Part shown: in pieces, positions 9,011 through 17,654 of the stretch
How the letters are laid out: each line of letters opens with the position of its first letter
How positions within the stretch are numbered: the stretch's first letter is position 1
Assembly (NCBI RefSeq): GCF_000171615.1
Contig: NZ_ABFU01000060.3
Location: 1 to 64,000 of the forward strand
DNA length: 64,000 nt
DNA from: Bacillus coahuilensis m4-4
Lineage (GTDB): Bacteria > Bacillota > Bacilli > Bacillales > Bacillaceae_K
Direction of reading: 5' to 3'
Notes under the pieces: generated by a model
Databases searched by the model: none
What the model saw: the letters and a program-made list of their open reading frames with translations, nothing else
What the model was told of the DNA's origin: nothing
Made by a program: the position numbers and the translations under genes

Positions 9011-9102
9011 CTAATTTATTTTATGTCGTGTAAGGTATGGCTTAGTAGTTAGACGAGATAAAATAAATAGCTTTTTATTGACAGAGTGTAGGCGGGGAGT
9101 GG

Positions 9103-10527
9103 TTGAATTTGAGATATTCAAGGCTAAGAAGATTTCCGAAAAGCAATCAAAAACTGATGATATCGGGTAAAATCATGCTGATTGGCTACGTGATGATTTT
9201 TACGGTATCCTATTTAACTTCCAATACAACGGCCTATTTTAGTGATTCTTCTAATGAGACCCTGTCCATTCAGGCAGGAACCTGGTTTGATGGGAGTAAT
9301 CTACAAGTTGGGGGTCATAACGGGGAGACCATAGCAGCTTGTCCTCAGGAAGAACTTCAAGTAGTAGTGAAAAACACTGGATTCTCAATGACTGGGCCAA
9401 CAGAGTATGAAATCTATTACTCTACTGATGGGGAACCAAATCAAAATGGGGAGAAGGTGGAGGAAGGTCAAATTCAACCGATTGAACAAAACGGGTCAAT
9501 TACACTCTCCTATCAAGCTAGTGCAGATGGGGCCTATATGTTTAAGGTGTATCAACGACCTGGCTATGGTGAGAACGATGAAGGAAGAACAGAAATATGG
9601 AGTAGTAAGATCGTGGTAAGTTGTGACCAGCCTGAAGAGGAAATCCTTGAAGAGGAACCAGAAGTGATAGAAGAACCACAAGAAGTAGAGTCTGATAATA
9701 AAGAGACCAAAGAGGAGCAGCCGGTTACAGATTCTCCTGAAAACAAGGAGGAGGAAGTAGAAGCTCCTGTAGAAGAGACACCAGAACCAACAGAGGGAGA
9801 AGATCAACCGGAAGAGCCAAAGACTCCAGCGAATACAGAGGAATCAGACGTCATCGTGGAAGATCCTGAAAAGAATGAACCAGAGACCCCAGAGGTACCA
9901 GAACCAGATGGAAAAAATAGAAAAGAATTCAGAGGAAGGTTGATACACATGAATAGTAAAAAGCTATTGAAATGGTTCAGCAATGCAGCAACAGCTGTGT
10001 TATATGTTGTGTTAATTCTTATGGCTATTGTAGTGATTTCATCAAAGGCTTCTGGTGGAGAGCCTCAGGCATTTGGATATCAGCTGAAAACAGTTTTATC
10101 TGGTTCCATGGAACCAGATATACAAACAGGTTCCATCATTGCTGTTAAGCCTGGTGGGGATATGACTCGATTTGCAGAAGGCGATGTAATTACCTTTTTA
10201 CAGGAAGAAGATGTGTTGGTCACGCATAGAATTACAGAGGTTATGAAGAGCGGGGACCAAGTGATGTATAGAACAAAAGGGGATAATAATGATGTGGAAG
10301 ATCGTAATCCCGTTCTTTCGGACAATGTTGTCGCTGAATACAAAGGATTTACGATCCCGTATCTAGGGTATTTTATCAATTTTACAAACTCTAAGAACGG
10401 TGCGTTTCTATTACTTATCCCTGGGCTCTTACTCATTGCCTATTCCCTGTACACGATTTGGAGAGCGCTAGCAGAGATTGAATTACAATCTAAACATACT
10501 AAATCGGTTGAAAATAAGGCTTCATAA
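9103..10527 (+). CDS. tapA-sipW: TapA-like assembly protein fused in frame to SipW signal peptidase
   Basis: One 474-residue frame. Residues about 1-175 resemble TapA: a basic start, a hydrophobic helix ending TTAYFSDSS (SipW-type cleavage region), and the GAYMFKVYQRPGY / WSSKIVVSC region. Residues 176-270 are a Glu/Pro-rich linker. From Met283 the protein is an ER-type signal peptidase like SipW: a membrane helix, the SGSMEP box with catalytic Ser335, VTHRI with His375 (His instead of the Lys of prokaryotic type I peptidases) and a C-terminal membrane helix. The start is TTG 9103 or 9109 after GGGGAG. AGAGGAAGG (9931-9939) lies 9 bases before ATG 9949, so SipW may also be made separately from inside the frame. 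Confidence 0.85.
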   Translation: MNLRYSRLRRFPKSNQKLMISGKIMLIGYVMIFTVSYLTSNTTAYFSDSSNETLSIQAGTWFDGSNLQVGGHNGETIAACPQEELQVVVKNTGFSMTGPTEYEIYYSTDGEPNQNGEKVEEGQIQPIEQNGSITLSYQASADGAYMFKVYQRPGYGENDEGRTEIWSSKIVVSCDQPEEEILEEEPEVIEEPQEVESDNKETKEEQPVTDSPENKEEEVEAPVEETPEPTEGEDQPEEPKTPANTEESDVIVEDPEKNEPETPEVPEPDGKNRKEFRGRLIHMNSKKLLKWFSNAATAVLYVVLILMAIVVISSKASGGEPQAFGYQLKTVLSGSMEPDIQTGSIIAVKPGGDMTRFAEGDVITFLQEEDVLVTHRITEVMKSGDQVMYRTKGDNNDVEDRNPVLSDNVVAEYKGFTIPYLGYFINFTNSKNGAFLLLIPGLLLIAYSLYTIWRALAEIELQSKHTKSVENKAS

Positions 10528-10554
10528 AATGTCCAAAGATAAGGACGTGAAAAT

Positions 10555-11184
10555 ATGAGAAATCGTTCGTTGTTAAGATATCTAGTCATCCTTCTCCCTG
10601 TTCTCCTCATGTGTATGACGGGTGTAAACTATGCAGCCGCTGCACCAAATGACACCATACCGGAAGTGGACATTGCAACAACTCCAACAGGTGTGCTCTT
10701 CGATGTAAGCAACATGAAGCCTGGTGATTGGGCAGATCGAAGCATTATGGTGAGCAACAAAGGGAGAGAAGATTTTACTTATAAAATGACAGTACACCTA
10801 AAGTCAGGCTCAAAGAAACTCTATAACGAACTGATGGTAAGGGTGTCGGATTCTAAGAGTGAGCTCTATTATGGTAAGATTGGGGATTTTAAAGGACTAG
10901 ACTCCAGAATGCTCGCTAAATCAGAAGAAGAAGAGTTGAGTTATACTGTTGAATTTCCCGCCCAACTTGGGAATGACTATCAAGGACTCCAAACAGAAGT
11001 AGAATTCAAGTTTTTTGTAGAGGGTACAATTGGTGGGTTGCTGCCAGTAGATGGACCGCGATTACCTGATACGGCAACGAGTACCTTTACACTGCTTGCC
11101 ATCGGTGGATTATTGACGGCTGCTGGATTCAGTTTGGTTATGGTAAATAAGCTACTTAGGTATAGATCAGAGTTGACAAGATGA
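10555..11184 (+). CDS. TasA-domain surface protein with LPDTA sorting signal
   Basis: A 209-residue protein. Signal peptide about 1-29 (ends AAAA). A TasA-like beta domain follows; FDVSNMKPGDWADRSIMVSNKG parallels NIKPGDWMNRTFKLNNDG of the fibre protein. The C-terminus has the sortase signal LPDTA, a hydrophobic helix (TFTLLAIGGLLTAAGFSLVM) and a basic tail. It should therefore be covalently joined to peptidoglycan. The gene is 27 bases after the tapA-sipW fusion with AAGGACGTG as ribosome binding site, and it converges on a class D sortase gene that is the obvious processing enzyme. It may nucleate or anchor the TasA fibre on the wall. Confidence 0.85.
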   Translation: MRNRSLLRYLVILLPVLLMCMTGVNYAAAAPNDTIPEVDIATTPTGVLFDVSNMKPGDWADRSIMVSNKGREDFTYKMTVHLKSGSKKLYNELMVRVSDSKSELYYGKIGDFKGLDSRMLAKSEEEELSYTVEFPAQLGNDYQGLQTEVEFKFFVEGTIGGLLPVDGPRLPDTATSTFTLLAIGGLLTAAGFSLVMVNKLLRYRSELTR

Positions 11185-11211
11185 TTGGCTCATAGGCATT
11201 CTAAAATACAT

Positions 11212-11250
11212 AAAAGCCGAGCTCTCTGTTGATCAGAGAGCTCGGCTTTT
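11212..11250. terminator. Bidirectional terminator
   Basis: AAAAGCCGAGCTCTCTG and its exact complement CAGAGAGCTCGGCTTTT enclose a 4-base loop. It serves both the matrix operon (+) and the sortase gene (-). Confidence 0.9.
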
Positions 11251-11261
11251 GAATGTTTCGT

Positions 11262-11855
11262 TTAATATATTCGTTTCGCATTAATAATATATCTCTCTTC
11301 TGCACTTCCAATGTAATCAAAAGGAAAGCAGGTAGAAAGCGTGAGGATTTCATTAGGCTTGGTAGATTGGACAGCAGACATATCGGTTTCATGGACCACA
11401 AACATTTCGAAAATTTCATAGGTATAGGTTCCAGTTGTCATTTCAATCAATAAATAATCCCCTTCTTCAAGCTTCCCCATCTCCCGCAATGTAGTATCCC
11501 GGTGACCCGCTAAGAAGATACGATCTTTTTGGTTTGGCAGCTTAGTTGAAGAGTAATGCCCAACCCCTTTTTCAAGCTCTTCCTCATCCGTTCCTTCAAT
11601 AATGGGAAGTTCTCGGTTTAGCTTAGGAATTACTAGAACTCCAATGATATCGCCCTTTTCAAAAGAATACGTAGAGGTGCTTGCTCCAAGTACTTCCTTC
11701 TCTGCAGAAAAAACCTGCGCCTTCGCTTCATTCAGCGCCATATTTTGCTCCTCTTGTTGAATGAACAGATGAAAACTAGCATAGGAAATCAAACCAACCC
11801 CAGACAACAACAATAATATACCGGCGTACTTCATCACCCTGTTGATCATAACCAA
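11262..11855 (-). CDS. srtD: Class D sortase
   Basis: A 197-residue membrane-anchored transpeptidase. The N-terminal membrane helix spans about 9-32. The catalytic triad is His118 (LAGHRDT), Cys176 (LSTCFPF) and Arg188 (EERYII). It should cut LPDTA-type signals and join the protein to peptidoglycan; the neighbour ending at 11184 is the likely substrate. The start is TTG 11855, since GGGGAG lies 7 bases upstream; ATG 11849 is the alternative. A SinR-like palindrome at 11915-11930 lies just upstream, tying expression to the fibre genes. Confidence 0.9.
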   Translation of the reverse strand: MVMINRVMKYAGILLLLSGVGLISYASFHLFIQQEEQNMALNEAKAQVFSAEKEVLGASTSTYSFEKGDIIGVLVIPKLNRELPIIEGTDEEELEKGVGHYSSTKLPNQKDRIFLAGHRDTTLREMGKLEEGDYLLIEMTTGTYTYEIFEMFVVHETDMSAVQSTKPNEILTLSTCFPFDYIGSAEERYIINAKRIY

Positions 11856-11914
11856 TGACCAGCTCCCCTTTGAGCATGATAATTTCCCGTTTTAGAAAAG
11901 ATCCCAACGTTACT

Positions 11915-11930
11915 GTTCATTATAACGAAC
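11915..11930. promoter_or_regulatory. SinR-like palindrome upstream of the sortase gene
   Basis: GTTCATTATAACGAAC, the same 16-bp architecture as the tasA operators, about 60 bases before the sortase start. Confidence 0.6.
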
Positions 11931-11947
11931 AACTTGGGAGTTATCAA

Positions 11948-12043
11948 GGGGACAGGGACCTTGTCTTGTGGATGATTAGCAGGGGACAAGGTCCCTGTCC
12001 CTAATATTTTGGTAAATCAGCAGGGGACAAAGTCCCTGTCCCC
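11948..12043. repeat. REP cluster, three cores
   Basis: One forward core at 11948 and two reverse cores ending at about 12002 and 12043 lie between the sortase promoter region and the 3' end of the oxidoreductase gene, five bases from its stop. Confidence 0.85.
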
Positions 12044-12047
12044 TATA

Positions 12048-13041
12048 TTACTGATAATAATTTTTCACCATTTCATCCATAACCCAGTTTGTTCGAGCTC
12101 CTGATGGTCCAGTACTTGGGCACTGCACATCATTCCCGGTTAATTCAGCTACAATCGTCTCTATTAAAGGTTGGTGGACATGTTCTAATGGATCAAAATG
12201 CCATTCTTCTTTTCCTTCTGCTGTCGTTAATACAACTGGATGATGTTCAAAAGTGGGAAATGTGATGGTCCCTTTACTCCCAACGATTTTATTCGTATCC
12301 GCTTGTTCAAATGAAGAAAAGCACCAATTACCGATACCGTGGACGCCGGATTCAAAAAGATACGTTCCGGTAACGGTGTCTTCTGCGTGATACAAACCTG
12401 CTTGATTGGAAGCATAGCCTTGAACACTTTTAATCGGGCCTAATAAAAAATACCAAAATGTCTAATGTATGGCTAGCTAAATCAAAAAATAGCCCACCAC
12501 CTGAAATTTCAGGTTGTAGTCGCCAAGGGAGATGACGATCGGAAGTGAGGATATCCTCAGAGACTGGTTGAAAATGGGTCGTGCTAACTGAACGGATATC
12601 TCCAATGACTTGATTGTCTAGAAGCTCTATTATTTTTAAAAAACGGGGCTGTGCCCTCCGGTAATAAGCAACATATAAGGGAACCCCTGCATGTTGACAA
12701 GCTTCTATCATGTGTTCACATTCAGTGAAATTCCGTGCCATTGGTTTTTCCACATACACAGGTTTCCCTGCTTTTGCAGCTTTCAGAGTATATTCCATAT
12801 GTGAACCAGGGGGTGTAGCGATGTAGACCACATCAACATTCGGATCATGAATCAGATCATCCGCGTTATCATACCACTTTGGAACATTGTGCCTTCTTGC
12901 GTAGTCTTCAGCAAGATGACCTGTTCTCCGCATAACCGCAACCAACTCTGAGTTCTGAACTTTTTGAAAGGCAGGCCCACTCTTGACTTCTGTTACATCT
13001 CCGCACCCAATAATCCCCCAACGTACTTTGTTCAACTTCAC
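12048..13041 (-). CDS. Gfo/Idh/MocA-family oxidoreductase, frameshifted
   Basis: An NAD(P)-dependent sugar or inositol-type dehydrogenase. The N-terminal frame (13041 to about 12435) has the Rossmann motif WGIIGCGDV and the EKP signature (VYVEKPMARN, about residue 97), ending TLDIL. The downstream frame resumes at LLGPIKSVQG and runs to 12048. A one-base excess near 12448-12458 separates them; corrected length is about 330 residues, normal for the family. The substrate cannot be told from sequence. The gene is isolated between REPs, with a possible ribosome binding site GGAGAGAG before ATG 13041. Confidence 0.8.
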
Positions 13042-13101
13042 TCTACTCTCTCCTTTCCGTATGTTCCTTCCAAAAGGACTTACCTAAAGTATACCATTTA
13101 A

Positions 13102-13140
13102 GGGGACAGGGACCTTGTCTTATACAGACAAGGTCCCTGT
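13102..13140. repeat. REP hairpin
   Basis: GGGGACAGGGACCTTGTC and GACAAGGTCCCTGT are separated by only about 7 bases, a near-complete REP hairpin. Confidence 0.85.
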
Positions 13141-13315
13141 AACTGCAAGACCCGTCTGTTCAAACGTTTGATTGGGCGGGATTTGTGTGTAGTAATTTTC
13201 CTAAATATTTACTCGTCCCTGTCGTTATTAGTATTCCGAAATGCTAATGTATACAATTCAATGGTTACATCACATTATTCTATATGGTGGATACATATCG
13301 AAGAAGTGAAAGTAA

Positions 13316-13334
13316 GACAAGGTCCCTGTCCCCT
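13316..13334 (-). repeat. Single reverse REP core upstream of the RAYT gene
   Basis: GACAAGGTCCCTGTCCCCT. The gap 13042-13502 holds this core and the hairpin at 13102. The remaining roughly 300 bases show no gene; one frame stays open upstream of the RAYT start but lacks any ribosome binding site. Confidence 0.8.
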
Positions 13335-13502
13335 AAAATTTTCAATCTAGTTAGCAGGGATTTATTCTATTCTTGGAGAATCCATAAGATAGAGATAGTC
13401 TCCAAAAATCCACATCGAAACCGTCTATTCTCTCTCCCTTTCCCTTCTATTTTTACCCCAAATTCCAAAACCACACTACAACAGACAGAGGTGATATCCA
13501 AT

Positions 13503-14255
13503 TTGCCAAGAAAAGCTCGAAAGAAAAGTTGTACGGGGATATACCATGTGATGATACGTGGTATTAACCAGCAAATGATCTTTGAGGAAGAAGAAGATAA
13601 GTATGCGTTTTTACGAACTTTAGCAAAGTACAAGGACATTTGTAGATATGAACTATATAGCTATTGTTTGATGGATAATCATGTCCACCTTTTAATAAGG
13701 GAAGCGGAGGAGCCGATCTCGAAAGTGATGATGAGAATCAGTTCAAGCTTTGTTCACTGGTATAATTCCAAGTACGCCAGATGTGGACACTTGTTTCAAG
13801 AGCGCTTTAAAAGTGAAGTGGTCGAGGATTCTCGCTATTTTCTTACGGTTCTTCGTTACATACACCAGAACCCGTTGAAGGCGGGGTTGTCTACGTCTGT
13901 CTGGGAAAGCAAGTGGACGAGTATCCGAGAGTATGTGAAAGAACCAGACTTTGTGGATACCGCTAAGGGGCTTCAACTGTTCTCTGAAGATAGAAAATCG
14001 GCACTTGATCAATTCAAGCTTTTTATGCAGGAAGATAACGATGACCAGTGTCTGGAGTATAGTGTGAAGAGATCAGATAGTGAAGTGATAGAGTATCTTA
14101 AAATGCTTGGCGTCACAAGTAGTGAATTACAGCAGATGAGTCAGAAAGATAGGAATGCTATTTTAATAAACTTAAGAGATTTGGGAGGGGTTTCCATACG
14201 ACAGATTTCAAGAGTTACTGGGATTTCGAAGAGTGTGATTGAGAAGATTCGGTGA
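13503..14255 (+). CDS. REP-associated tyrosine transposase (RAYT, Y1/IS200-like)
   Basis: A 250-residue HUH-type nuclease. The start is TTG 13503, supported by AGAGGTG (13487-13493); the longer open frame upstream has no such site. The protein shows YHVMIRG, the HUH motif His60-Val-His62 in MDNHVHLLI, and LRYIHQNPLKAG with the candidate nucleophile Tyr119, all typical of RAYTs. The C-terminal segment (about 215-250, ISRVTGISKSVIEKI) looks like a helix-turn-helix. RAYTs bind and cleave REP DNA as single-strand hairpins and are thought to spread REPs. REP elements flank this gene (13102, 13316, 14315), and the same family is scattered over the surrounding 30 kb, so this protein is the prime candidate for its mobility. 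Confidence 0.9.
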   Translation: MPRKARKKSCTGIYHVMIRGINQQMIFEEEEDKYAFLRTLAKYKDICRYELYSYCLMDNHVHLLIREAEEPISKVMMRISSSFVHWYNSKYARCGHLFQERFKSEVVEDSRYFLTVLRYIHQNPLKAGLSTSVWESKWTSIREYVKEPDFVDTAKGLQLFSEDRKSALDQFKLFMQEDNDDQCLEYSVKRSDSEVIEYLKMLGVTSSELQQMSQKDRNAILINLRDLGGVSIRQISRVTGISKSVIEKIR

Positions 14256-14314
14256 GTGTAGGTAGGTTATGGGTAATTCTTGTTTAACTAATTTCATTGT
14301 TTGATTATATAGAA

Positions 14315-14376
14315 GACAAAGTCCCTGTCCCCATGGCGCCTCAATGGCTAAAACCTGTAGGGACAGGGACCTTGTC
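14315..14376. repeat. REP pair downstream of the RAYT gene
   Basis: A reverse core (GACAAAGTCCCTGTCCCC, 14315) and a forward core (GGGACAGGGACCTTGTC, ending 14376) point outwards, the opposite layout to most pairs here. Confidence 0.85.
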
Positions 14377-14492
14377 TTTTCTGTACTGTTTATGAAGTGT
14401 ATAAACTTTGAATAGACCTCATAGTTTGATTAACGGTGAGTTAAAGCTCAAGCTCCTTTTCCTATGAATATTTTTTTACTTTCCTTGCTCTT

Positions 14493-14514
14493 GACCATTT
14501 TATGGTCTTTTTTT
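14493..14514 (+). terminator. Short rho-independent terminator
   Basis: GACCAT-TT-ATGGTC followed by seven T residues. It lies in the 376-base gap after the RAYT gene, which otherwise holds only REPs. Confidence 0.55.
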
Positions 14515-14611
14515 GTGAGTAGTAATAGAAAAACTACTTATTCATCTATTCGTTCATTGTTGAGTCTGTCATTTGTACAATATATAACTATCGCTATCTT
14601 ACATATATAAA

Positions 14612-14629
14612 GACAAAGTCCCTGTCCCC
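14612..14629 (-). repeat. Single reverse REP core at a gene breakpoint
   Basis: GACAAAGTCCCTGTCCCC ends within a few bases of the point (about 14632) where homology to a GGDEF-EAL protein starts. Confidence 0.85.
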
Positions 14630-14631
14630 AT

Positions 14632-15969
14632 GGCCTCTTAGGCGTATCCCATGATATTACACAGCGGAAGGCCTATGAGGATGAGATCATTCAACAGGCC
14701 AATCATGATGAACTAACGGGACTCCCAAATCGCCGCATGTTTCTAGAGGATTTAAGTCAGGCGATTTCAAGTGAGGATGCGAAGGATCAGCGTGTGGCCG
14801 TTATGATTATTGATCTGGATCGCTTTAAATATATTAATGATACTCTTGGTCATGATTATGGAGATTCATTATTGGTGCAAGTCGCGGAGAGGCTGCAGCA
14901 ATTCTTAGAAAAGAGTTTGCTTTTGTACTCGAAGGTGTACCGTCTAGGCGGAGATGAATTTACCTTGCTTCATTTACGCTGTTCAACGGAAAAGGCCGAG
15001 CAGATTGCGAAGCGACTGGTCACTGCGTTCAATGAAAGCTTTATTTTACATAACCAAGAGTTCTATATTACGCCGAGTATCGGAATTAGCGTGTACCTAG
15101 AGCAAGGGGAAGACCTTAAAACACTCATGCGAAATGCGGATACTGCCATGTATTATGTGAAGGATCGTGAGAAGAACAACTATCAACTGTTCACCAAAGA
15201 TATGCATCAGCACTTTTACCGAAAAATGGTCATTGAGAAAGAGCTTCGTGGTGCCCTTGAACGAGAAGAGCTGGAGCTATACTATCAGCCAATCGTGCGA
15301 GTGGAGACGGGGGATATTGTAGGTGTTGAGTCGTTACTACGCTGGCATCACGCAGAGCTTGGAACGATTTCTCCCGCGGAATTTATTCCTGTGTCTGAAG
15401 AAACGGGCCTCATTTTACCTCTAGGAGAATGGGTCATTCGAGAGGCGGCTCGTCAGTGTAAAAGCTGGCAAGAACAAGGGCATCCTCCTGTGAAAATGGG
15501 CATCAACATATCTGTCCGACAGCTGCTCGATAAACATTTCGTAGATAATGTTAAGAGGTTACTGGAAGAGGCAGACCTAGAACCAAGCCTCATTGATTTA
15601 GAAGTAACAGAAAGCATCGCCATGTTTGATCAGAAAGTGATGAGTGACCGTCTTCATACTCTTAAAGCGTTAGGTGTCACCCTCTCAATGGACGACTTTG
15701 GGACGGGCTATTCCTCCTTAAGCTACTTAACCAAGTATCCCTTAGATACATTGAAAATTGATCGATCGTTTATCCAAAATATTGAACAAGATGAAAACAA
15801 TCAAGCCATCGTAGCTAGCATTCTTTCCATGGCAAAGCACCTTCGCCTAGAAGTGACGGCAGAAGGGGTCGAAACAGAGGAAGACTATGCTTACTTAAAA
15901 GCTGCCAACTGTGACAAAGCTCAAGGCTACAGGATAGGATACCCGGTGCCGGCTAGAGAGTTGTGGTAG
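14632..15969 (+). pseudogene. 5'-truncated GGDEF-EAL (cyclic di-GMP) protein
   Basis: The coding frame is recognisable from about 14632 (LLGVSHDITQRKAYEDEI, the end of a PAS domain), but no start codon lies between there and ATG 14737, and a stop precedes it in the REP. The intact part has NHDELTGLPNRR (14701 on), a GGDEF motif at residues 71-75 counted from ATG 14737, and a complete EAL-type domain (VESLLRWHH, ESIAMFD, DDFGTGYSSLSYL, AEGVE). The usual E-A-L reads E-S-L. Starting at ATG 14737 would remove the first strand and helix of the GGDEF domain. The PAS/sensor part has been lost at the REP at 14612-14629. The EAL half could still act as a phosphodiesterase if translated. Confidence 0.75.
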
Positions 15970-16016
15970 GAGTTCTTATGGGGACAGGGACTTTGTCCTG
16001 TCCCCCTTTATTTTTA
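15969..16016 (+). repeat. REP module copy 1, left half
   Basis: Begins at the stop codon of the GGDEF-EAL gene. It contains GGGGACAGGGACTTTGTC closed by CTGTCCCC (15980-16006), a short-loop hairpin, and ends at the 8-bp target duplication of the insertion sequence. The right half resumes at 17459. Confidence 0.8.
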
Positions 16017-16116
16017 GGCTCTGTTAAATTTTAATGTTGAAAATAAGAAAAAAATTAATGGGGAATCTCAATAAATGTAGGTTTCGCTGTATTATTTCTT
16101 GTAAATTTGAAACATT

Positions 16117-16503
16117 TTAACAAACAAACTTTCGATAGGAAATAATTATTAATCCGCAAATTAATGCTACTCCTAAGAAGGTAAACAGAAAAAATAGTGG
16201 TGAACCAACCATCCCTAAGGAAACTTCATTTTGAAGTGTTTCGATATTTCCCCATTTATTCTCAATATCAGGTTTATAATTCCTTGTTTTTATATAGCCA
16301 ACTCCCACAGTTCCGACTAAATAAATTAAATGAATTAGGAAGGAAATACCTAATGATTGAATAATAGTCTTCAATTCAGCACACAACCTCTCATATCCTT
16401 TACTTCCATAATAAACCATAAAGGATAATTCGGTAAACAGCACTTTAATAGAGATATATATACTAATCTTTGCTTGGCATAAGCTATCATAAGTATCCGT
16501 CAA
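16117..16503 (-). CDS. Membrane protein carried by the insertion sequence
   Basis: A 128-residue protein with hydrophobic segments near 50-68 and 101-122. It lies inside the terminal repeats and downstream of the transposase gene on the same strand, so it is a passenger rather than a transposition gene. I recognise no family. IS1595-group elements are known to carry passenger genes. Confidence 0.55.
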   Translation of the reverse strand: MTDTYDSLCQAKISIYISIKVLFTELSFMVYYGSKGYERLCAELKTIIQSLGISFLIHLIYLVGTVGVGYIKTRNYKPDIENKWGNIETLQNEVSLGMVGSPLFFLFTFLGVALICGLIIISYRKFVC

Positions 16504-16533
16504 TTCAAATACAAATGTTGATAGTAAGAATTC

Positions 16534-17376
16534 TTAAATATGTTGTTTAGTGCTTTCGTTACTACGACTATCCACAAATAAGAACCACGCAAGGTAAATA
16601 TCAAGATACTTTGTAGCTACGCCTTTAAAACGGTCTATCCATCGTTTCAAACGAGAATAGAGACCATTTACATTTAGAATGTGATACAAGCCCTTAATAG
16701 TGTTTTTTTCGGTCTTTTGGTTTTACAATACGCCCCATACAAGCAACTTTAGAAACGGCTGCTTTTGTTCGGTCTCTTGCAACGAGAACACAAACCTGTT
16801 CGTGGCTAATTCCTCTGTGTTTAGATTAACCGCCACGTTTACGAGGCTTACGGTCTGTAATGCCTCGTTGTCCCTTTTGAGAGTATAGGAAATAGGTCTC
16901 GTCAATTTCAACGATACCATCAAAAATATTCAACCTTCATTTGTTTTAAGGCGGAAAACAATTTGTGTCTCCAGTAAAAAAACGTAAACCAAGTAACCCT
17001 ACGATTTCAGCCGATTTTCGCAGGTAATATCATTGAACATACAATCACCGAATGTAATCCATTCGGTGCCTTTTCGAGTACGGTACAAGACGGTGTTGGT
17101 TGTATCGGTAAAAGTCTTGGTGCAACATTTACAGAGATAGCGTTGCCGACCATTATATTTTCCGATCCGAACAACGTGTTCCGATGAACAATGAGGACAC
17201 TCAAATCCTTCCCTAAAGCGAGTTCCTCTTATTTCATTGATTAAACGACCACCAGCAGAGAAAGAAGGGTCAACATATCGTTTAACCCATTGACATACTT
17301 GTTCTTTTTGGGTGTATGGTAATTTGTCGATATACTTTAACAAGTTGCTAAACGCTTTGCTCGCATTTAAACACAA
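16534..17376 (-). pseudogene. IS1595-family transposase, several frameshifts
   Basis: The N-terminal part (17376-16999) is intact and has a zinc ribbon (CPHCSSEH...CKCC) typical of IS1595/ISXO2 transposases. Later parts are in other frames: FDGIVEIDETYF (about 16925, with the first catalytic Asp of the DDE-type domain) and the conserved end RWIDRFKGVATKYLDIYLAWF up to the stop at 16534-16536. At least three frame changes occur (near 17010, 16930 and 16740). Either the transposase is dead or, as with other genes here, some of these are sequence errors. Confidence 0.8.
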
Positions 17377-17458
17377 ACACTTGTTCTTATGTTATTTATA
17401 TATAGAATTCAGACAGGTATTAAATATTAACATTTACCTTTTACAGAGCCTATTTTTA

Positions 17459-17508
17459 AAGAAGGATGGCTTCACATGTTAAGATGAAGGGACAAGGTCC
17501 CTGTCCCT
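17459..17508 (+). repeat. REP module copy 1, right half
   Basis: AAGAAGGATGGCTTCACATG onward to a reverse core (17489-17508). Joined to 15969-16016 it matches the uninterrupted copy at 17557-17653 throughout. Confidence 0.8.
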
Positions 17509-17556
17509 CCTCTCGTCCATGTAAAAGACCTTTTTGCACCATTGATCCAACTGCAA

Positions 17557-17653
17557 GGAGCTCTTATGGGGACAGGGACTTTGTCCTGTCCCCTCTATCT
17601 TTAGAGAAGGATGGCGTCACGTCTTAGGATGAAGGGACAAGGTCCCTGTCCCT
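17557..17653 (+). repeat. REP module copy 2, uninterrupted
   Basis: A 97-bp unit: GGAGCTCTTAT, a forward REP hairpin (17568-17594), a linker GAGAAGGATGGCGTCACG, then a reverse core (17633-17653). It serves as the empty-site control for the insertion sequence in copy 1. Confidence 0.85.
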
Positions 17654-17654
17654 A

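Larger units (their letters stand above)
16017..17450. mobile_element. IS1595-like insertion sequence with passenger gene
   Basis: A 1,434-bp element. Imperfect terminal inverted repeats of about 24 bp start GGCTCTGT at both ends (16017 on; complement of 17427-17450). It is flanked by a perfect 8-bp direct repeat, TATTTTTA (16009-16016 and 17451-17458); IS1595-family elements make 8-bp duplications. It carries a frameshifted transposase gene and a small membrane-protein gene on the minus strand. The element interrupts one copy of a REP module whose intact copy lies just downstream. Confidence 0.85.

Noticed and set aside
9949-10527. Annotating sipW as a separate gene only
   Set aside because: The frame is continuous with the TapA-like part. 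Internal initiation is possible but not proven, so one fused feature is reported.
13284-13502. A 73-residue N-terminal extension of the RAYT protein
   Set aside because: Translated REP and intergenic sequence with no family similarity; the TTG at 13503 has the correct ribosome binding site and starts at the conserved RAYT N-terminus.
16723-16923. A 66-residue minus-strand protein in the insertion sequence
   Set aside because: It is an off-frame reading of the transposase DDE region; the true frame shows FDGIVEIDETYF.
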